A DNA stretch of 64,000 nucleotides from Chryseobacterium endalhagicum (GCF_016745235.1 NZ_JAELVM010000001.1:1067856-1131855), one strand, 5' to 3'. Positions 15,181 through 24,796 are shown, numbered from the stretch's first letter. Notes: generated by a model not told the origin, from the sequence alone. Made by a program: numbers and translations.

Positions 15181-16930
15181 GAAAATGGAGCGTTAAAAAA
15201 ATAAATTCTGTGAACGTTAAAAAAATTCTACTGTCTGAAGCGCGAGATCTATTCTGAATCGAATAACCCATATTGAACTCGCGCAAGTTTTAGAATTTTT
15301 AGAGAACAGGATTTATTTTTAGCGGAAGTTTCCCGGTCTTGAATTTTTTATTCTTTTGTTTCAAGGCAAAAGAATATTTAGAGAAAAAAATGCTTTTTGA
15401 TATGTCTCGCACAGATTTTACGGATAATGCAGATTTTTTAACCAAGGATTAACTTAGAGACTAATCTCTGGAAATTGTTGGTTATCGCAAAGGACGCGAA
15501 GGTTTTATTTCTTCTGTGTGCTTTAAGGCGCGAGGATTTTATCGAAGATAAAATTTAATGCTGTTGATTTATTAGTTTTACTGGTAATTTTATGATCGTT
15601 TATTCTCTCGTAGATTTTTTTACCACAGATTTTCACGGATTAGCACAGATTTTCTGAAAAGATTGTTTTTTACAACTTTGATAGAACTGACTTCGGAAAA
15701 TGGAGCGTTAAAAAAATAAATTTTGTGAACGTTAAAAAAATTCTACTGTCTGAAGCGCGGGATATCTACAGAAATGAAAAAGCAACAGTACATCCGCGCA
15801 AGTTTTAGAATTTTTAGAGAGCAGAATTTATTTTTAGCGGAAGTTTCCAGGTCTTGAATTTTTTATTCTTTTGTTTCAAGGCAAAAGAATATTTAGAGAA
15901 AAAAAATTGCTTTCTGATATGTTTCGCGCAGATTTTACGGATAATGCAGATTTTTTAACCAAGGATTAACTTAGAGACTAATCTCTGGAAATTGCTGGTT
16001 ATCGCAAAGGAGGCGAAGGTTTTATTTCTTCTGTCTGTTTTAGGGCGCAAGGATTTTATCGAAGATAAAATTTAATGCTGTTGATTTATTGGTACGTTTA
16101 CGGGTAATTTTATGATAGTTTATTCTCTCGTAGATTTTTTTACCACAGATTTCCACGGATTAGCACAGATCTTCTGAAAAGATTGTTTTTTACAACTGTG
16201 ATAAAACTGACTTAGGAAAATGGAGCGTTAAGAAAATAAATTCTGTGAACGTTAAGAAAATTCTACTGTCCGAAGCGCGGGATATCTACAGAAATGAAAA
16301 AGCAACAGTACATCCGCGCAAGTTTTAGAATTTTTAGAGAGCAGAATTTATTTTTAGCGGAAGTTTCCCGGTCTTGAATTTTTGATTCTTTTGTTTCAAG
16401 GCAAAAGAATATTTAGAGAAAAAAATGCTTTCTGATATGTCTCGTACAGATTTTACGGATAATGCAGATTTTTTAACCAAGGATTAACTTAGAGACTAAT
16501 CTCTGGAAATTGTTGGTTATCGCAAAGGAGGCGAAGGTTTTATTTCTTCTGTCTGTTTTAAGGCGCGAGGATTTTATCGAAGATAAAATTTAATGCTGTT
16601 GATTTATTAGTTTTACTGGTAATTTTATGATCGTTTATTCTCTCGTAGATTTTTTTACCACAGATTTTCACGGATTAGCACAGATTTTCTGAAAAGATTG
16701 TTTTTTACAACTTTGATAGAACTGACTTCGGAAAATGGAGCGTTAAAAAAATAAATTCTGTGAACGTTAAGAAAATTCTACTGTCTGAAGCGCGAGATCT
16801 ATTCTGAATCGAATAACCCATATTGAACTCGCGCAAGTTTTAGAATTTTTAGAGAACAGGATTTATTTTTAGCGGAAGTTTCCCGGTCTTGAATTTTTGA
16901 TTCTTTTGTTTCAAGACAAAAGAATATATG
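15181..16930. repeat. Tandem array of about 515-bp noncoding units
   Basis: Units begin GAAAATGGAGCGTTAA at 15181, 15696, 16216 and 16731, giving periods of 515, 520 and 515 bp; the fourth copy stops after about 200 bp. Each unit carries a hairpin (GCGCG...CGCGC stem) inside a wider AAATTCTA/TAGAATTT pairing. A second perfect hairpin follows, ATTCTTTTG/CAAAAGAAT, then a CACAGATTTTCACGGATT-type stretch. Units 1 and 4 share one loop sequence and units 2 and 3 another, with compensating changes in the stem. No ORF longer than about 60 codons is seen on either strand. Confidence 0.9.
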
Positions 16931-16957
16931 TAAAAAAAATCGGATAGTTTTTTACTT

Positions 16958-17863
16958 TTACTCTACCTTCTGTTTACTAAACATTCCCGGCTTGTAATTA
17001 ATAATAAAAACCCCGCAGATAATCATTACTGCTGCCAGGATAAATTTAGCGGAAATTTTCTCATCCATGATCAGCCAGCCCAGAAATATGGCAATGACGG
17101 TATTGATATAGGCCAATATGGAAACCTGTACCGGTGAAATTTTGGTTAAGGCATAATGGAAGGCGAAAAATGCAGCCACAGATCCAAATACAGCCAGATA
17201 AAGCATCGCCGAAATACTTTTTAAACTCCAGTTTCCGAAATTATAATTCTCTGAAAACAGGAATGCAAAAATCACCTGTACCACTCCTGCAAACAGGAAC
17301 TGATAGAAAAGATTCAGGGTGATATTTCCGCTCTGGATATTAAACTTTTTGGTGAAAATAGTTCCGGAAGCCCATCCGGCAATAGCACAGAAAAGGAAGA
17401 TCATTCCCGTTCTGTATTGCGGATTGGCAAGATCCTGAATGCCATCCCAGAAAATAAAAAGAATACCGCTGAAACACAATAAAACACCCGCCATAGCCCG
17501 GAAACTGAACTTCTGCAAACCTACCGCCACACTTCCTAAAAATACCAGAATAGGCGAACAGGCACTGATGAGTGAAGCGAGACTGCTGGAAACCGTCTCC
17601 TCAGCAACAGTGGTCATTCCGTTGGCAACAACCAGCATCAGTGAAGCAAAAACAACCTGATAGCCCAGATTTTTCCAGCCGACCCATTTGAACTCTTTCC
17701 TCGACAGAAGAACGAGAAGCATGATGAGGGCAGCCAGAAACTGACGGATTCCCGCAACAAACCATGCAGGAATAGTTTCTACGGCAACACGGATAGCCAG
17801 AAATGTAGTTCCCCACACAATGGCAACAGTGAGAACGGCAAAAATAAGTTTGTAATCTTTCAA
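16958..17863 (-). CDS. EamA/DMT-family transporter
   Basis: About 301 aa with ten hydrophobic segments in two EamA halves (first half starting VAIVWGTTFLAIRVAVE; the second with GWASGTIFTKKF), the drug/metabolite transporter layout of inner membrane exporters. The substrate is unknown. Start choice: no ATG exists at the N-terminus. The frame is open from TTG at 17884, but a -7 box (17886-17893) touches that codon, so TTG at 17863 (giving MKDYKLIF) fits better. The 515-bp array ends about 27 bp after the stop. Confidence 0.85.
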   Translation of the reverse strand: MKDYKLIFAVLTVAIVWGTTFLAIRVAVETIPAWFVAGIRQFLAALIMLLVLLSRKEFKWVGWKNLGYQVVFASLMLVVANGMTTVAEETVSSSLASLISACSPILVFLGSVAVGLQKFSFRAMAGVLLCFSGILFIFWDGIQDLANPQYRTGMIFLFCAIAGWASGTIFTKKFNIQSGNITLNLFYQFLFAGVVQVIFAFLFSENYNFGNWSLKSISAMLYLAVFGSVAAFFAFHYALTKISPVQVSILAYINTVIAIFLGWLIMDEKISAKFILAAVMIICGVFIINYKPGMFSKQKVE

Positions 17864-17885
17864 TGTGAATGCTTGGTATAACAAA

Positions 17886-17893
17886 CAAATATA
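17886..17893 (-). promoter_or_regulatory. -7 box of the EamA transporter gene
   Basis: TATATTTG on the minus strand, an exact TAnnTTTG, 22 nt before the TTG at 17863. It overlaps the leader of the alternative upstream TTG start, which argues against that start. A clear -33 is not visible. Confidence 0.4.
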
Positions 17894-18079
17894 CCCGTTA
17901 TAAAATGAAAAATATGGGTACAGTTGTTTGGATTTTTAAAGATACAGATGATTAATAGTGAATAGTGAAAATTTAATAGTGAAAAATGAAAAGAGGATAA
18001 TGAAGAGGTTGTTAGGATTGTCAATTAATAAGTTCCAGCTTCTCTTTTCCGGCTTCCATCCTTTTTGGCTTAAATTTTT

Positions 18080-18087
18080 TATCTTTG
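18080..18087 (+). promoter_or_regulatory. -7 box of purE
   Basis: TATCTTTG, an exact TAnnTTTG, 15 nt before the purE ATG. The nearest TTG upstream is only 12 nt away, so the -33 element is unresolved. Confidence 0.4.
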
Positions 18088-18102
18088 AGGATCTAATAAA
18101 AA

Positions 18103-18612
18103 TTGAAGATGGTAGGAATTATTATGGGCAGCCAGAGCGATCTGCCGATTATGGAACAGGCTGCAAATTTTTTGAAAAGCCTTGATATTCCGTACGAACT
18201 GACGGTAGTTTCGGCGCACAGAACTCCGGAAAGAATGTTTGACTACGCGAAAACGGCCAAGGAAAGAGGCCTTAAAGTAATCATTGCAGGAGCCGGAGGC
18301 GCGGCACACCTTCCGGGAATGGTAGCAAGCTGCACGACTTTGCCGGTAATCGGGGTTCCGATTTTGTCCAGTAATTCTATTGATGGCTGGGATTCAGTAT
18401 TGTCTATCCTTCAGATGCCGGGTGGAATTCCTGTGGCAACGGTAGCATTGAACGGAGCTTTAAATGCCGGAATTTTAGCGGTAAAAATTCTGGGAAGTGC
18501 GGATGAAGCAATCACTGAAAACCTGCAGAAATATCAGGATTCTCTTAAAGATAAAGTATTGGGAACAGTGGATGATATCAAAGCCATGCACCCGAATCAT
18601 TTTGATCTGTAA
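18103..18612 (+). CDS. purE: N5-carboxyaminoimidazole ribonucleotide mutase
   Basis: A 169-aa class I PurE that moves the carboxylate of N5-CAIR to C4, giving CAIR. Signatures: GSQSDLPIM (residues 8-16), [11 protein letters not shown] with the catalytic His, the [12 protein letters not shown] loop and [11 protein letters not shown]. Length is standard; it forms octamers in known cases. It is separate from purK (9005) in this genome. A bidirectional hairpin follows. Confidence 0.97.
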   Translation: MKMVGIIMGSQSDLPIMEQAANFLKSLDIPYELTVVSAHRTPERMFDYAKTAKERGLKVIIAGAGGAAHLPGMVASCTTLPVIGVPILSSNSIDGWDSVLSILQMPGGIPVATVALNGALNAGILAVKILGSADEAITENLQKYQDSLKDKVLGTVDDIKAMHPNHFDL

Positions 18613-18632
18613 ATAACACGCACACCAATAAA

Positions 18633-18667
18633 AAAAATCGCCCTATCAGAAGATAAGGCGATTTTTG
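18633..18667. terminator. Bidirectional terminator between purE and the BspA-like gene
   Basis: AAATCGCC-type arm near 18635-18643 pairs with GGCGATTT near 18657-18664; A-run before and T-run after let it work on both strands. It lies between two convergent stops. Confidence 0.8.
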
Positions 18668-18669
18668 TT

Positions 18670-20196
18670 TTATTTCCTGATCAATTTAAAAGACCGGATT
18701 TTTTCCTTTGAAATAAGCTGCAGCATATAATTTCCCGGTAGTAAAGATTCTACATTGATGCTATCACCTTTTATATGGTCTTTCATTACTATTCTGCCTG
18801 ATGCATCCAGGATGATGTAAGAAATGATTTCCGGCATATTCCTGATAAAAATGCTATGATGCACGGGGTTGGGATAGATAGACCCGCTTTCTTCCAAATG
18901 GGAGTCTGAAACAGATAATACCCGGCAATCTCCAGGCAGATCATAAGTGAAAATCCAGCCTTTAGCAATCAGGATATTTCTTTTATCAACCACATCCGAA
19001 GAATAGGTAAGCGGTTGCAGCGGGCCCAGATTAATATTATCTGGTGTATTGGTATTCATGGCCCATCCGGAGAGGGTTTTGCTGTAATTGGTACAGTTAA
19101 TCCCCGAATTATAAAAAACCGTGTGCGCATCGATAAGAAATGGAAGATTCCAGCTTTCCAGACTTTGATTAAAGTGGACCGCTCCTGTAAACATGGTATT
19201 CATAGTAGTCACTTTGCTGGTTTTCCATGAATCAAGAGGCTGGTTGAATGCGGTACAGCCATGAAACATATGGGAAATATCAGTGGCGTTGGAGATATTC
19301 CAATTGTTGAGCGGCTGATTAAAATTGGGGTTGAAATGAAAGAGGAAGGTCATATTGGTCACATTCGAAGTATTCCAGTTGTTCAAAGGCTGATTAAAAT
19401 TAAGTGTTTCAGCGAACATATACTGCATACTTGTAACATTTGATGTATTCCAGTTATTCAGATTCTGATTAAATTTTTTGTTGTTGTAAAACATGTAACT
19501 GAAATTCCCGGCAGATGAAGTATCCCAGGAGCCTATTGGGGCATCAAAATTATCCTGTGATGAAAAAGGAGGACTGGCAAACATATATTCAAAATTTATG
19601 ATGGACGATGTATTCCAGGTGTCCATTGATGGGTTTCCCGCAAACTGTCTGATATTGTAGAACATATAGGAAGCATCAGTAGCCAGGGAAAGATCAGGAG
19701 AGTCGGATGCAGTCAGCTGCAGGGAAGGGCAGTTTGCAAATGCACTCTTCATAGAAGTCCATGGAATATTTCCCCATTGAACTATTTCCATAACCTTATC
19801 AATATTTCCGTAATGAGTCCATGAGTTGCCTACGTTGGTGCCGAATCGAATCTGTTTGAATAGACCGTTTCCGTTGCTTACTTTTACTTTATAAGTGGCA
19901 TTGGCAGGAATGGGGTTCAGAGGAGCTCCGAACTGAATCAGTACCTGTTTATTCGAATTGACATTCACCATGGTACCATTATGCTGAGGGTAGTTTACTT
20001 CTTCCCACGTAATGGTGTAGTTGTCACCAATTCCCGGAAACCATATTTCATTAACTCCTGCCTGTACAGGAGCATCTATAGTGACGGAGTTCAGTGGCTG
20101 GAGATTGGGTTTCCAGATTGTAATAAATTCATCCTGGGCCTTAATTGATTGAAATAATAATGTTATTGAAATAAATAATAGAATTTTATTAATCAT
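18670..20196 (-). CDS. BspA-like (DUF285) repeat protein with T9SS sorting domain
   Basis: 508 aa, signal peptide 1-20. Residues about 150-380 contain consecutive 25-28-residue repeats with the core FNQPLNNWNTSNVTxMxxMF, the DUF285/BspA-like surface repeat. Residues about 430-508 match the type A T9SS C-terminal domain: IYPNPVHHSIFI, then ILDASGRIVMKDHI and LPGNYMLQLISKEKIRSFKLIRK. This predicts export across the outer membrane by the T9SS and cleavage by PorU (30652). The function is likely surface display or adhesion; the ligand is unknown. It is monocistronic between two hairpins. Confidence 0.9.
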   Translation of the reverse strand: MINKILLFISITLLFQSIKAQDEFITIWKPNLQPLNSVTIDAPVQAGVNEIWFPGIGDNYTITWEEVNYPQHNGTMVNVNSNKQVLIQFGAPLNPIPANATYKVKVSNGNGLFKQIRFGTNVGNSWTHYGNIDKVMEIVQWGNIPWTSMKSAFANCPSLQLTASDSPDLSLATDASYMFYNIRQFAGNPSMDTWNTSSIINFEYMFASPPFSSQDNFDAPIGSWDTSSAGNFSYMFYNNKKFNQNLNNWNTSNVTSMQYMFAETLNFNQPLNNWNTSNVTNMTFLFHFNPNFNQPLNNWNISNATDISHMFHGCTAFNQPLDSWKTSKVTTMNTMFTGAVHFNQSLESWNLPFLIDAHTVFYNSGINCTNYSKTLSGWAMNTNTPDNINLGPLQPLTYSSDVVDKRNILIAKGWIFTYDLPGDCRVLSVSDSHLEESGSIYPNPVHHSIFIRNMPEIISYIILDASGRIVMKDHIKGDSINVESLLPGNYMLQLISKEKIRSFKLIRK

Positions 20197-20290
20197 ATAT
20201 TAGTTTTTTGGAAATAAATATATGTAAATTAATAAAACTCCGCAAATAGTGAAAAATCTATTCCCGTATTCTTATTATATTGCTGTTAAT

Positions 20291-20322
20291 AAAAAAACGC
20301 TTCAATATCTGAAGCGTTTTTA
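20291..20322. terminator. Terminator after the YiaA-like gene
   Basis: AAAACGCTTC (20294-20303) pairs with GAAGCGTTTT (20311-20320) with a 7-nt loop. A- and T-runs on both sides allow use from either strand. It lies next to the minus-strand stop at 20323. Confidence 0.85.
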
Positions 20323-20715
20323 TTAGTCCTGGGCCATATTGTCCCGGGTATTTTTTTGAACGGAAATGGCTCCGAAAAGCGCCAGAAGAAATGCAAATGC
20401 ATAAAATCCTTTTTCACTGGGAAGGATGGTGGCATTCCAAAGGCCGACTGCCAGAAGTACAATAGATGACAGGGTGGCAAACCAGCAGATCCCATAATAA
20501 ATATCCGTTACCGGAATATTTTCCAGCCTGTCACGAACTGCTTTCTGCAGAGAGACTACGGCAAAGAGACCATACAAAAGGATGGTGAAATAGTATCCCT
20601 TTTCGTTCAGCTGCATCTCTGCTCTTGCAAGACCAACGATAAAGCCGACCATCCCTGCGCCTAATGCTACCCACGATGCCGCAATGAATGCATTTGATAC
20701 TTTTTGTTTTTTCAT
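20323..20715 (-). CDS. YiaA/YiaB-family inner membrane protein
   Basis: A 130-aa protein with four membrane helices arranged as two similar pairs: FIAASWVALGAGMVGFIVGL plus YFTILLYGLFAVVSLQKAVRD, then IYYGICWFATLSSIVLLAVG plus FYAFAFLLALFGAISVQKNTRD. The repeated SLQK/SVQKxxRD ends are the mark of the YiaA/YiaB family. Its function is unknown. It stands alone with its own terminator. Confidence 0.85.
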   Translation of the reverse strand: MKKQKVSNAFIAASWVALGAGMVGFIVGLARAEMQLNEKGYYFTILLYGLFAVVSLQKAVRDRLENIPVTDIYYGICWFATLSSIVLLAVGLWNATILPSEKGFYAFAFLLALFGAISVQKNTRDNMAQD

Positions 20716-20777
20716 GAATTAATGTTTTGTTTAAGGGGTAAATATATTCATTTTTTCTAAATATAGATCTTACAAAA

Positions 20778-21320
20778 GGGAAATATGGGAAAAACCCGGA
20801 ATAGATTTCTTATTTGGCCTTAAGTTTTGGCTAAAGCCGGATGATTTTGTTTTATGATAAAACGGACTAAAGTCCGTTCCTATTGAATATCTGTAAGAAT
20901 GGTGATCTAAAAGTCACAATCCATAATTTTACCCATAGTTCCAATAGCAGCAGCTACTTATCAATTTAAACCTGTCAGAACGGAAATATGGGGAGAACCC
21001 GGAACAGATTTCTTATTTGGCCTTAAGTTTTGGCTAAAGCCGGATGATCTTGTTTTATGATAAAAACGGACTAAAGTCCGTTCCTATTGAATACCTGTAG
21101 GGATGATGATCTAAAAGTCATAATCCATAATTTTACCCATAGTTCCAATAGCAGCAGCTACTTATCAATTTAAACCTGTCAGAACGGAAATATGGGGAGA
21201 ACCCGGAACAGGTCTCTTCTTTGATTTTGAGTTTTGGCTAAAGCCGGATGATTTTGTTTCATGATAAAACGGACTAAAGTCCGTTCCTTTTGAATATCTG
21301 TAAGAATAGTGATTCAAAAT
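20778..21320. repeat. Tandem 203-bp REP-like repeats
   Basis: Three copies beginning AAATATGGG at 20781, 20984 and 21188 (periods 203 and 204), the third shortened. Each carries two adjacent hairpins, GGCTAAAGCC and ACGGACTAAAGTCCGT, a pair resembling REP/BIME elements. No ORF. Copies 2 and 3 are closer to each other at the left end than to copy 1. Confidence 0.85.
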
Positions 21321-21433
21321 TCATCATTCAAAATTCCACACCTTCTCTCTAGCCCCGATAGCAGCGGTTACCCCACAGCGGGAAGGGTTAAGCTTTGGGG
21401 CGAGGAGTATGAGCGGATAGCGGGATCAGCTCA
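21321..21433. other. Intergenic stretch with a GC-rich palindromic tail
   Basis: No gene. It holds a GC-rich run (AGCCCCGATAGCAGCGG ... GGGGCGAGGAG) that can fold on itself, and a GAGCGGATAGCGGGA string of a type I associate with dispersed Flavobacteriia intergenic elements. It joins the 203-bp repeats to the terminator of the RHS-like gene. Confidence 0.35.
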
Positions 21434-21462
21434 TAAAAAAACTCCCCGGATTGGAGAGTTTA
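21434..21462 (-). terminator. Terminator after the YD-repeat lipoprotein gene
   Basis: On the minus strand AAACTCTCC pairs with GGGGAGTTT over a short loop and is followed by a run of T. It lies 6 bp beyond the stop. Confidence 0.8.
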
Positions 21463-21467
21463 CTATT

Positions 21468-22265
21468 TTATTGAATGATATATTCGTAATTATACTGAGC
21501 GGAAAGGCTTCCGTTGGCTTCTTTTGAAATAACCTGAACAGGTAAACCGTAGCTGTTGTAATGTATGGTAGAAGTTCTGCTTTGTGTCTGTTCCCAGGCG
21601 CCAGTGCTTTTGTGGCTTATCTTTTCTGTCAGATAATTGTTTTGGCTTATAGCGTAAGCTCCTCTCATCGTGATTCTTAGATATTTGTTGGTATGGGTGT
21701 ACGGGTTCAGTTTGTCATCATAAGTGAAAACAGTTTTGGTATTGAAAATGAATCCTCCCTCTGAAGTTTCTGACGAAATATTGTTTCCATTATAAGTATA
21801 AGTGTCTACAATAGGATGGGAACAGTCCGGGGATTGGCAAAGGGTGGAAGAGATGATCTGTCCGGCGGCATTGTAATTATAGGTAATCGTTCTGTTGTTA
21901 TCCGGGTTTGCATAGATTGCTTTAACGTTTACCAGCTGTTCTCCGTTATAATTAAAAGCAGAATAGTATTCCAGTGTCTGGTTGGTATTGTAATAGTTTA
22001 TTTTTACAGGTTTTCCGTTACTGTATTCAAATGTGGAAGTTCCTGATGGTGACACTGTTTTTATAAGTTCACCCTGGTTGTTGTATTCAAGGGTCTGTGT
22101 GCTTGTCTGTGGCTGGGACGGGTTGTCATAGTAAACGATCGTGATTTTACTTAACAATACCTTGGGTTCGAAAGGAGTATTGATGCCATCATTATCATCA
22201 TTGCTGCTGCAGCTGTTAAAGAATACAACAGAGCTCATCAGTCCCAGAAATAAGTACTTTTTCAT
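21468..22265 (-). CDS. Lipoprotein with RHS/YD-like repeats
   Basis: 265 aa with lipobox FFNSC (Cys19) followed by SSNDDND, an Asp/Asn-rich stretch typical of surface-exposed Bacteroidota lipoproteins. From about residue 40 the chain is a ladder of short beta repeats of YD type (TLEYNNQGELIKTVSP, FEYSNGKPVKINYYN, YNYNAAGQIISS), as in RHS-like proteins but without a toxin or core domain. It is similar to stand-alone 'hypothetical lipoproteins' of Chryseobacterium. No operon partner. Confidence 0.75.
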   Translation of the reverse strand: MKKYLFLGLMSSVVFFNSCSSNDDNDGINTPFEPKVLLSKITIVYYDNPSQPQTSTQTLEYNNQGELIKTVSPSGTSTFEYSNGKPVKINYYNTNQTLEYYSAFNYNGEQLVNVKAIYANPDNNRTITYNYNAAGQIISSTLCQSPDCSHPIVDTYTYNGNNISSETSEGGFIFNTKTVFTYDDKLNPYTHTNKYLRITMRGAYAISQNNYLTEKISHKSTGAWEQTQSRTSTIHYNSYGLPVQVISKEANGSLSAQYNYEYIIQ

Positions 22266-22312
22266 GCTATTTTTTTACCCGGCAAAAATAAGGAATGTTC
22301 CATACCTCTGCA

Positions 22313-22346
22313 TAAAAAAATCCCACTATCTTGAAATAGTGGGATA
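22313..22346 (-). terminator. Terminator after ahcY
   Basis: Minus-strand stem ATCCCACTAT/ATAGTGGGAT with a 5-6-nt loop and a T-run of seven, 22 bp beyond the ahcY stop. Confidence 0.9.
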
Positions 22347-22367
22347 ATATCATATTGTATTGATCTC

Positions 22368-23681
22368 TTAGTATCTGTAGTATTCAGGCTTGAATGGCCC
22401 TTTTACATCTACACCGATATAATCAGCCTGTTCCGGAGAAAGAGTTTCCAGTTCAACGCTTAATTTTTTAAGGTGTAAAGCTGCTACTTTTTCATCAAGA
22501 TGCTTTGGAAGCATGTATACTTCATTTTTGTAAGCAGCAGAGTTGTTCCATAATTCGATCTGAGCCAGAGTCTGGTTAGAGAACGAGTTAGACATTACGA
22601 AACTTGGGTGTCCTGTAGCACATCCAAGGTTTACCAGTCTACCTTCTGCAAGGATAATTACTTCTTTACCTTCGATGGTGTAGATATCTACCTGAGGCTT
22701 CACTTCAGATTTCGTGTGACCGTAGTTTGTGTTTAACCAAGCCATATCGATTTCATTATCGAAGTGACCGATGTTACAAACGATCGCTTTATCTTTCATT
22801 TTAAGGAAATGCTCTCCTCTTACAATGTTGAAGTTACCGGTAGTCGTGATTACGATATCTGCGTTATCTACCACAGTATCCAGTCTTTTTACTTCGTAAC
22901 CGTCCATTGCAGCCTGAAGCGCACAAATAGGGTCAATTTCTGTAACCGTAACGATAGAACCCGCTCCTCTGAAAGAAGCAGCAGTTCCTTTACCTACATC
23001 TCCGTATCCGCAAACTACCACTCTTTTTCCTGCAAGCATCACGTCTGTAGCTCTTCTTACTGCATCTACAGCAGATTCCTTACATCCGTATTTGTTGTCG
23101 AATTTAGATTTAGTTACCGAATCGTTTACATTGATGGCAGGCATTACCAAAGTTCCGTTTTTCATTCTTTCGTACAGTCTGTGTACACCTGTAGTGGTTT
23201 CTTCAGAAAGTCCTTTGATATCTTTTGTGAATTCAGGATATTTATCGAAAACCATATTCGTTAAATCTCCACCATCATCAAGAATCATGTTCAATGGTTT
23301 TCTGTCTTCCCCGAAGAATAATGTCTGCTCTATACACCAGTCAAAATCTTCCTCGTTCAGACCTTTCCATGCATAAACAGGGATTCCTGCAGCAGCAATA
23401 GCAGCAGCAGCGTGATCCTGGGTAGAGAAAATATTACAAGAAGACCATGTAACTTCAGCTCCTAAAGCTACCAATGTCTCGATAAGTACGGCAGTCTGGA
23501 TGGTCATGTGAAGACATCCGGCAATTCTTGCTCCTTTTAAGGGTTGAGACGGTCCGTATTCTTCACGGATAGACATCAGACCTGGCATTTCTGCTTCAGC
23601 AAGGGTAATTTCTTTTCTTCCCCATTCTGCTAGGGATATGTCCTTCACTTTGTAAGGAACGTATTGTGTTGTAGTACTCAT
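22368..23681 (-). CDS. ahcY: Adenosylhomocysteinase
   Basis: A 437-aa cytosolic NAD-dependent enzyme that splits S-adenosylhomocysteine into adenosine and homocysteine, keeping the methyl cycle running. Seen: the substrate domain ([30 protein letters not shown]), the NAD-binding [15 protein letters not shown] and the C-terminal KPEYYRY lysine/tyrosine tail. Length and start are standard. I looked for an SAH riboswitch in the 166-bp upstream region and saw none; a -7 box TAATTTTG stands at 23727-23720. Confidence 0.97.
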   Translation of the reverse strand: MSTTTQYVPYKVKDISLAEWGRKEITLAEAEMPGLMSIREEYGPSQPLKGARIAGCLHMTIQTAVLIETLVALGAEVTWSSCNIFSTQDHAAAAIAAAGIPVYAWKGLNEEDFDWCIEQTLFFGEDRKPLNMILDDGGDLTNMVFDKYPEFTKDIKGLSEETTTGVHRLYERMKNGTLVMPAINVNDSVTKSKFDNKYGCKESAVDAVRRATDVMLAGKRVVVCGYGDVGKGTAASFRGAGSIVTVTEIDPICALQAAMDGYEVKRLDTVVDNADIVITTTGNFNIVRGEHFLKMKDKAIVCNIGHFDNEIDMAWLNTNYGHTKSEVKPQVDIYTIEGKEVIILAEGRLVNLGCATGHPSFVMSNSFSNQTLAQIELWNNSAAYKNEVYMLPKHLDEKVAALHLKKLSVELETLSPEQADYIGVDVKGPFKPEYYRY

Positions 23682-23719
23682 ATGAATGAATAAATTTAAA
23701 TTCAGTTGATAACGAAATG

Positions 23720-23727
23720 CAAAATTA
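23720..23727 (-). promoter_or_regulatory. -7 box of ahcY
   Basis: TAATTTTG on the minus strand, an exact TAnnTTTG, 38 nt before the start codon. No TTG at the expected -33 distance. Confidence 0.4.
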
Positions 23728-23847
23728 CAATTAATAATTTAGATAAAAAAACGGCAGATCGGGTTCCGTTTCATGAGATTATACAGGATTTAAAGTTATT
23801 TAGTCTTAATATAAATAACTACTTTTGCTGAGATAAAATTTTATACT

Positions 23848-24378
23848 ATGAATCATACCCATACTCAGGAAGATGCCAACAGAAAAGCAAGACCTGTCGC
23901 CCCCAAAGTTAAAGAACTGATAGACCGTACCCAAAGTGTGATTTTGGCTACCGTAGATGCGGAAGGAAATCCTAATTCCAGCTATGCTCCTTTTGTACAG
24001 GTAGATAATACCTTTTATATATTGGTTTCTTTCATGGCAAAGCATACCAAAAATCTTGCCGACGGAAGAAAAGCTTCAGTTATGTTTATTGAGGATGAGT
24101 CTGCTACCAAACAGATCTATGCCCGTGAACGTTTAACGATCGAAGCAGCACCTTCCCGGATCGAAAGAGATTCAGAAATCTGGAACACCGTTGTTACCAA
24201 GCTGAAAGAAACCCACGGAAAAGTAGTGGATGTGATTGCTGATATGCAGGATTTTATTCTTATTGCTTTACAACCGGTAAAAGGTTCTTATGTGAACGGA
24301 TTCGGAAGCGCGTATTTTGTAGATGAAAATCTTGAGATTCTTGAGCACAGAAATGATGTGAATCATCAGTCTAAATAA
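23848..24378 (+). CDS. HugZ/PNPOx-like split-barrel protein
   Basis: A 176-aa cytosolic protein with the pyridoxamine 5'-phosphate oxidase-like split barrel: SVILATVDAEGNPNSSYAPFV near residues 31-51, then FYILVSFMAKHTKNLADGRKAS and RLTIEAAPSRIER. The HugZ/HutZ branch (heme oxygenase-like, iron release) has the same length and the C-terminal LxPVKGSYVNGFGSAY. The N-terminus starts with a His-rich MNHTHTQ. FMN or heme binding cannot be decided by eye. Divergent from ahcY. Confidence 0.8.
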   Translation: MNHTHTQEDANRKARPVAPKVKELIDRTQSVILATVDAEGNPNSSYAPFVQVDNTFYILVSFMAKHTKNLADGRKASVMFIEDESATKQIYARERLTIEAAPSRIERDSEIWNTVVTKLKETHGKVVDVIADMQDFILIALQPVKGSYVNGFGSAYFVDENLEILEHRNDVNHQSK

Positions 24379-24429
24379 TAGGAAGGGAAGATGGGGGGTG
24401 TTGAGGTTGAGGCTAAGGCTAAGATTGAG

Positions 24430-24750
24430 GTTAAGGCTCCCATCTTCCGTCCTTTCATGATATTTTCTATTCCTTCATTTTCTAATTGATTCAGAGAATT
24501 TATTGTTGAGGTCTGCCATTACCTCCATCTTCCGGCTTCCATCCCAGCCTTTACATTATATTTTCTATTCCATCATTTTCTAATTGATTCGGAGAATTAT
24601 TTTTGATGACTGCCATTACCTCCATCTTCGGGCTTCCATCTTCCATCCTTTACATTATATTTTCTATTCCATCATTTTCTAATCATTGCAGAGAATTTAT
24701 TGTTGAGGTCTGCCATTACCTCCATCTTCCGGCTTCCATCCTCCGGCCTC
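24430..24750. repeat. Tandem 98-bp pyrimidine-rich repeats
   Basis: The anchor TATTTTCTAT occurs at 24461, 24559 and 24658, giving three copies with periods of 98 and 99 bp. Each ends in a CCATCTTCCGGCTTCCATC-like run. No ORF. The 418-bp gap between the HugZ and PPTase genes is almost fully made of this block plus a degenerate GGCTAAGGCTAAG start. Confidence 0.8.
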
Positions 24751-24796
24751 TTTCAACTTCCACATCTTTTCACTACTTTTATCGAATAAAAAAACG

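Noticed and set aside
15181..16930. 515-bp units as a CRISPR-like array
   Set aside because: Unit length is far too long, there are no unique spacers, no Cas genes, and the only variable parts are hairpin loops.
22764..23264. Long plus-strand frame opposite ahcY
   Set aside because: Complete antisense to a conserved enzyme; Cys/Ser/Tyr-rich composition and no recognisable domain.
23682..23847. SAH or SAM riboswitch before ahcY
   Set aside because: No conserved stem arrangement or motif could be found in 166 bp.
24430..24750. 98-bp tandem units as CRISPR
   Set aside because: Entire units are similar to each other; no short repeat with unique spacers.
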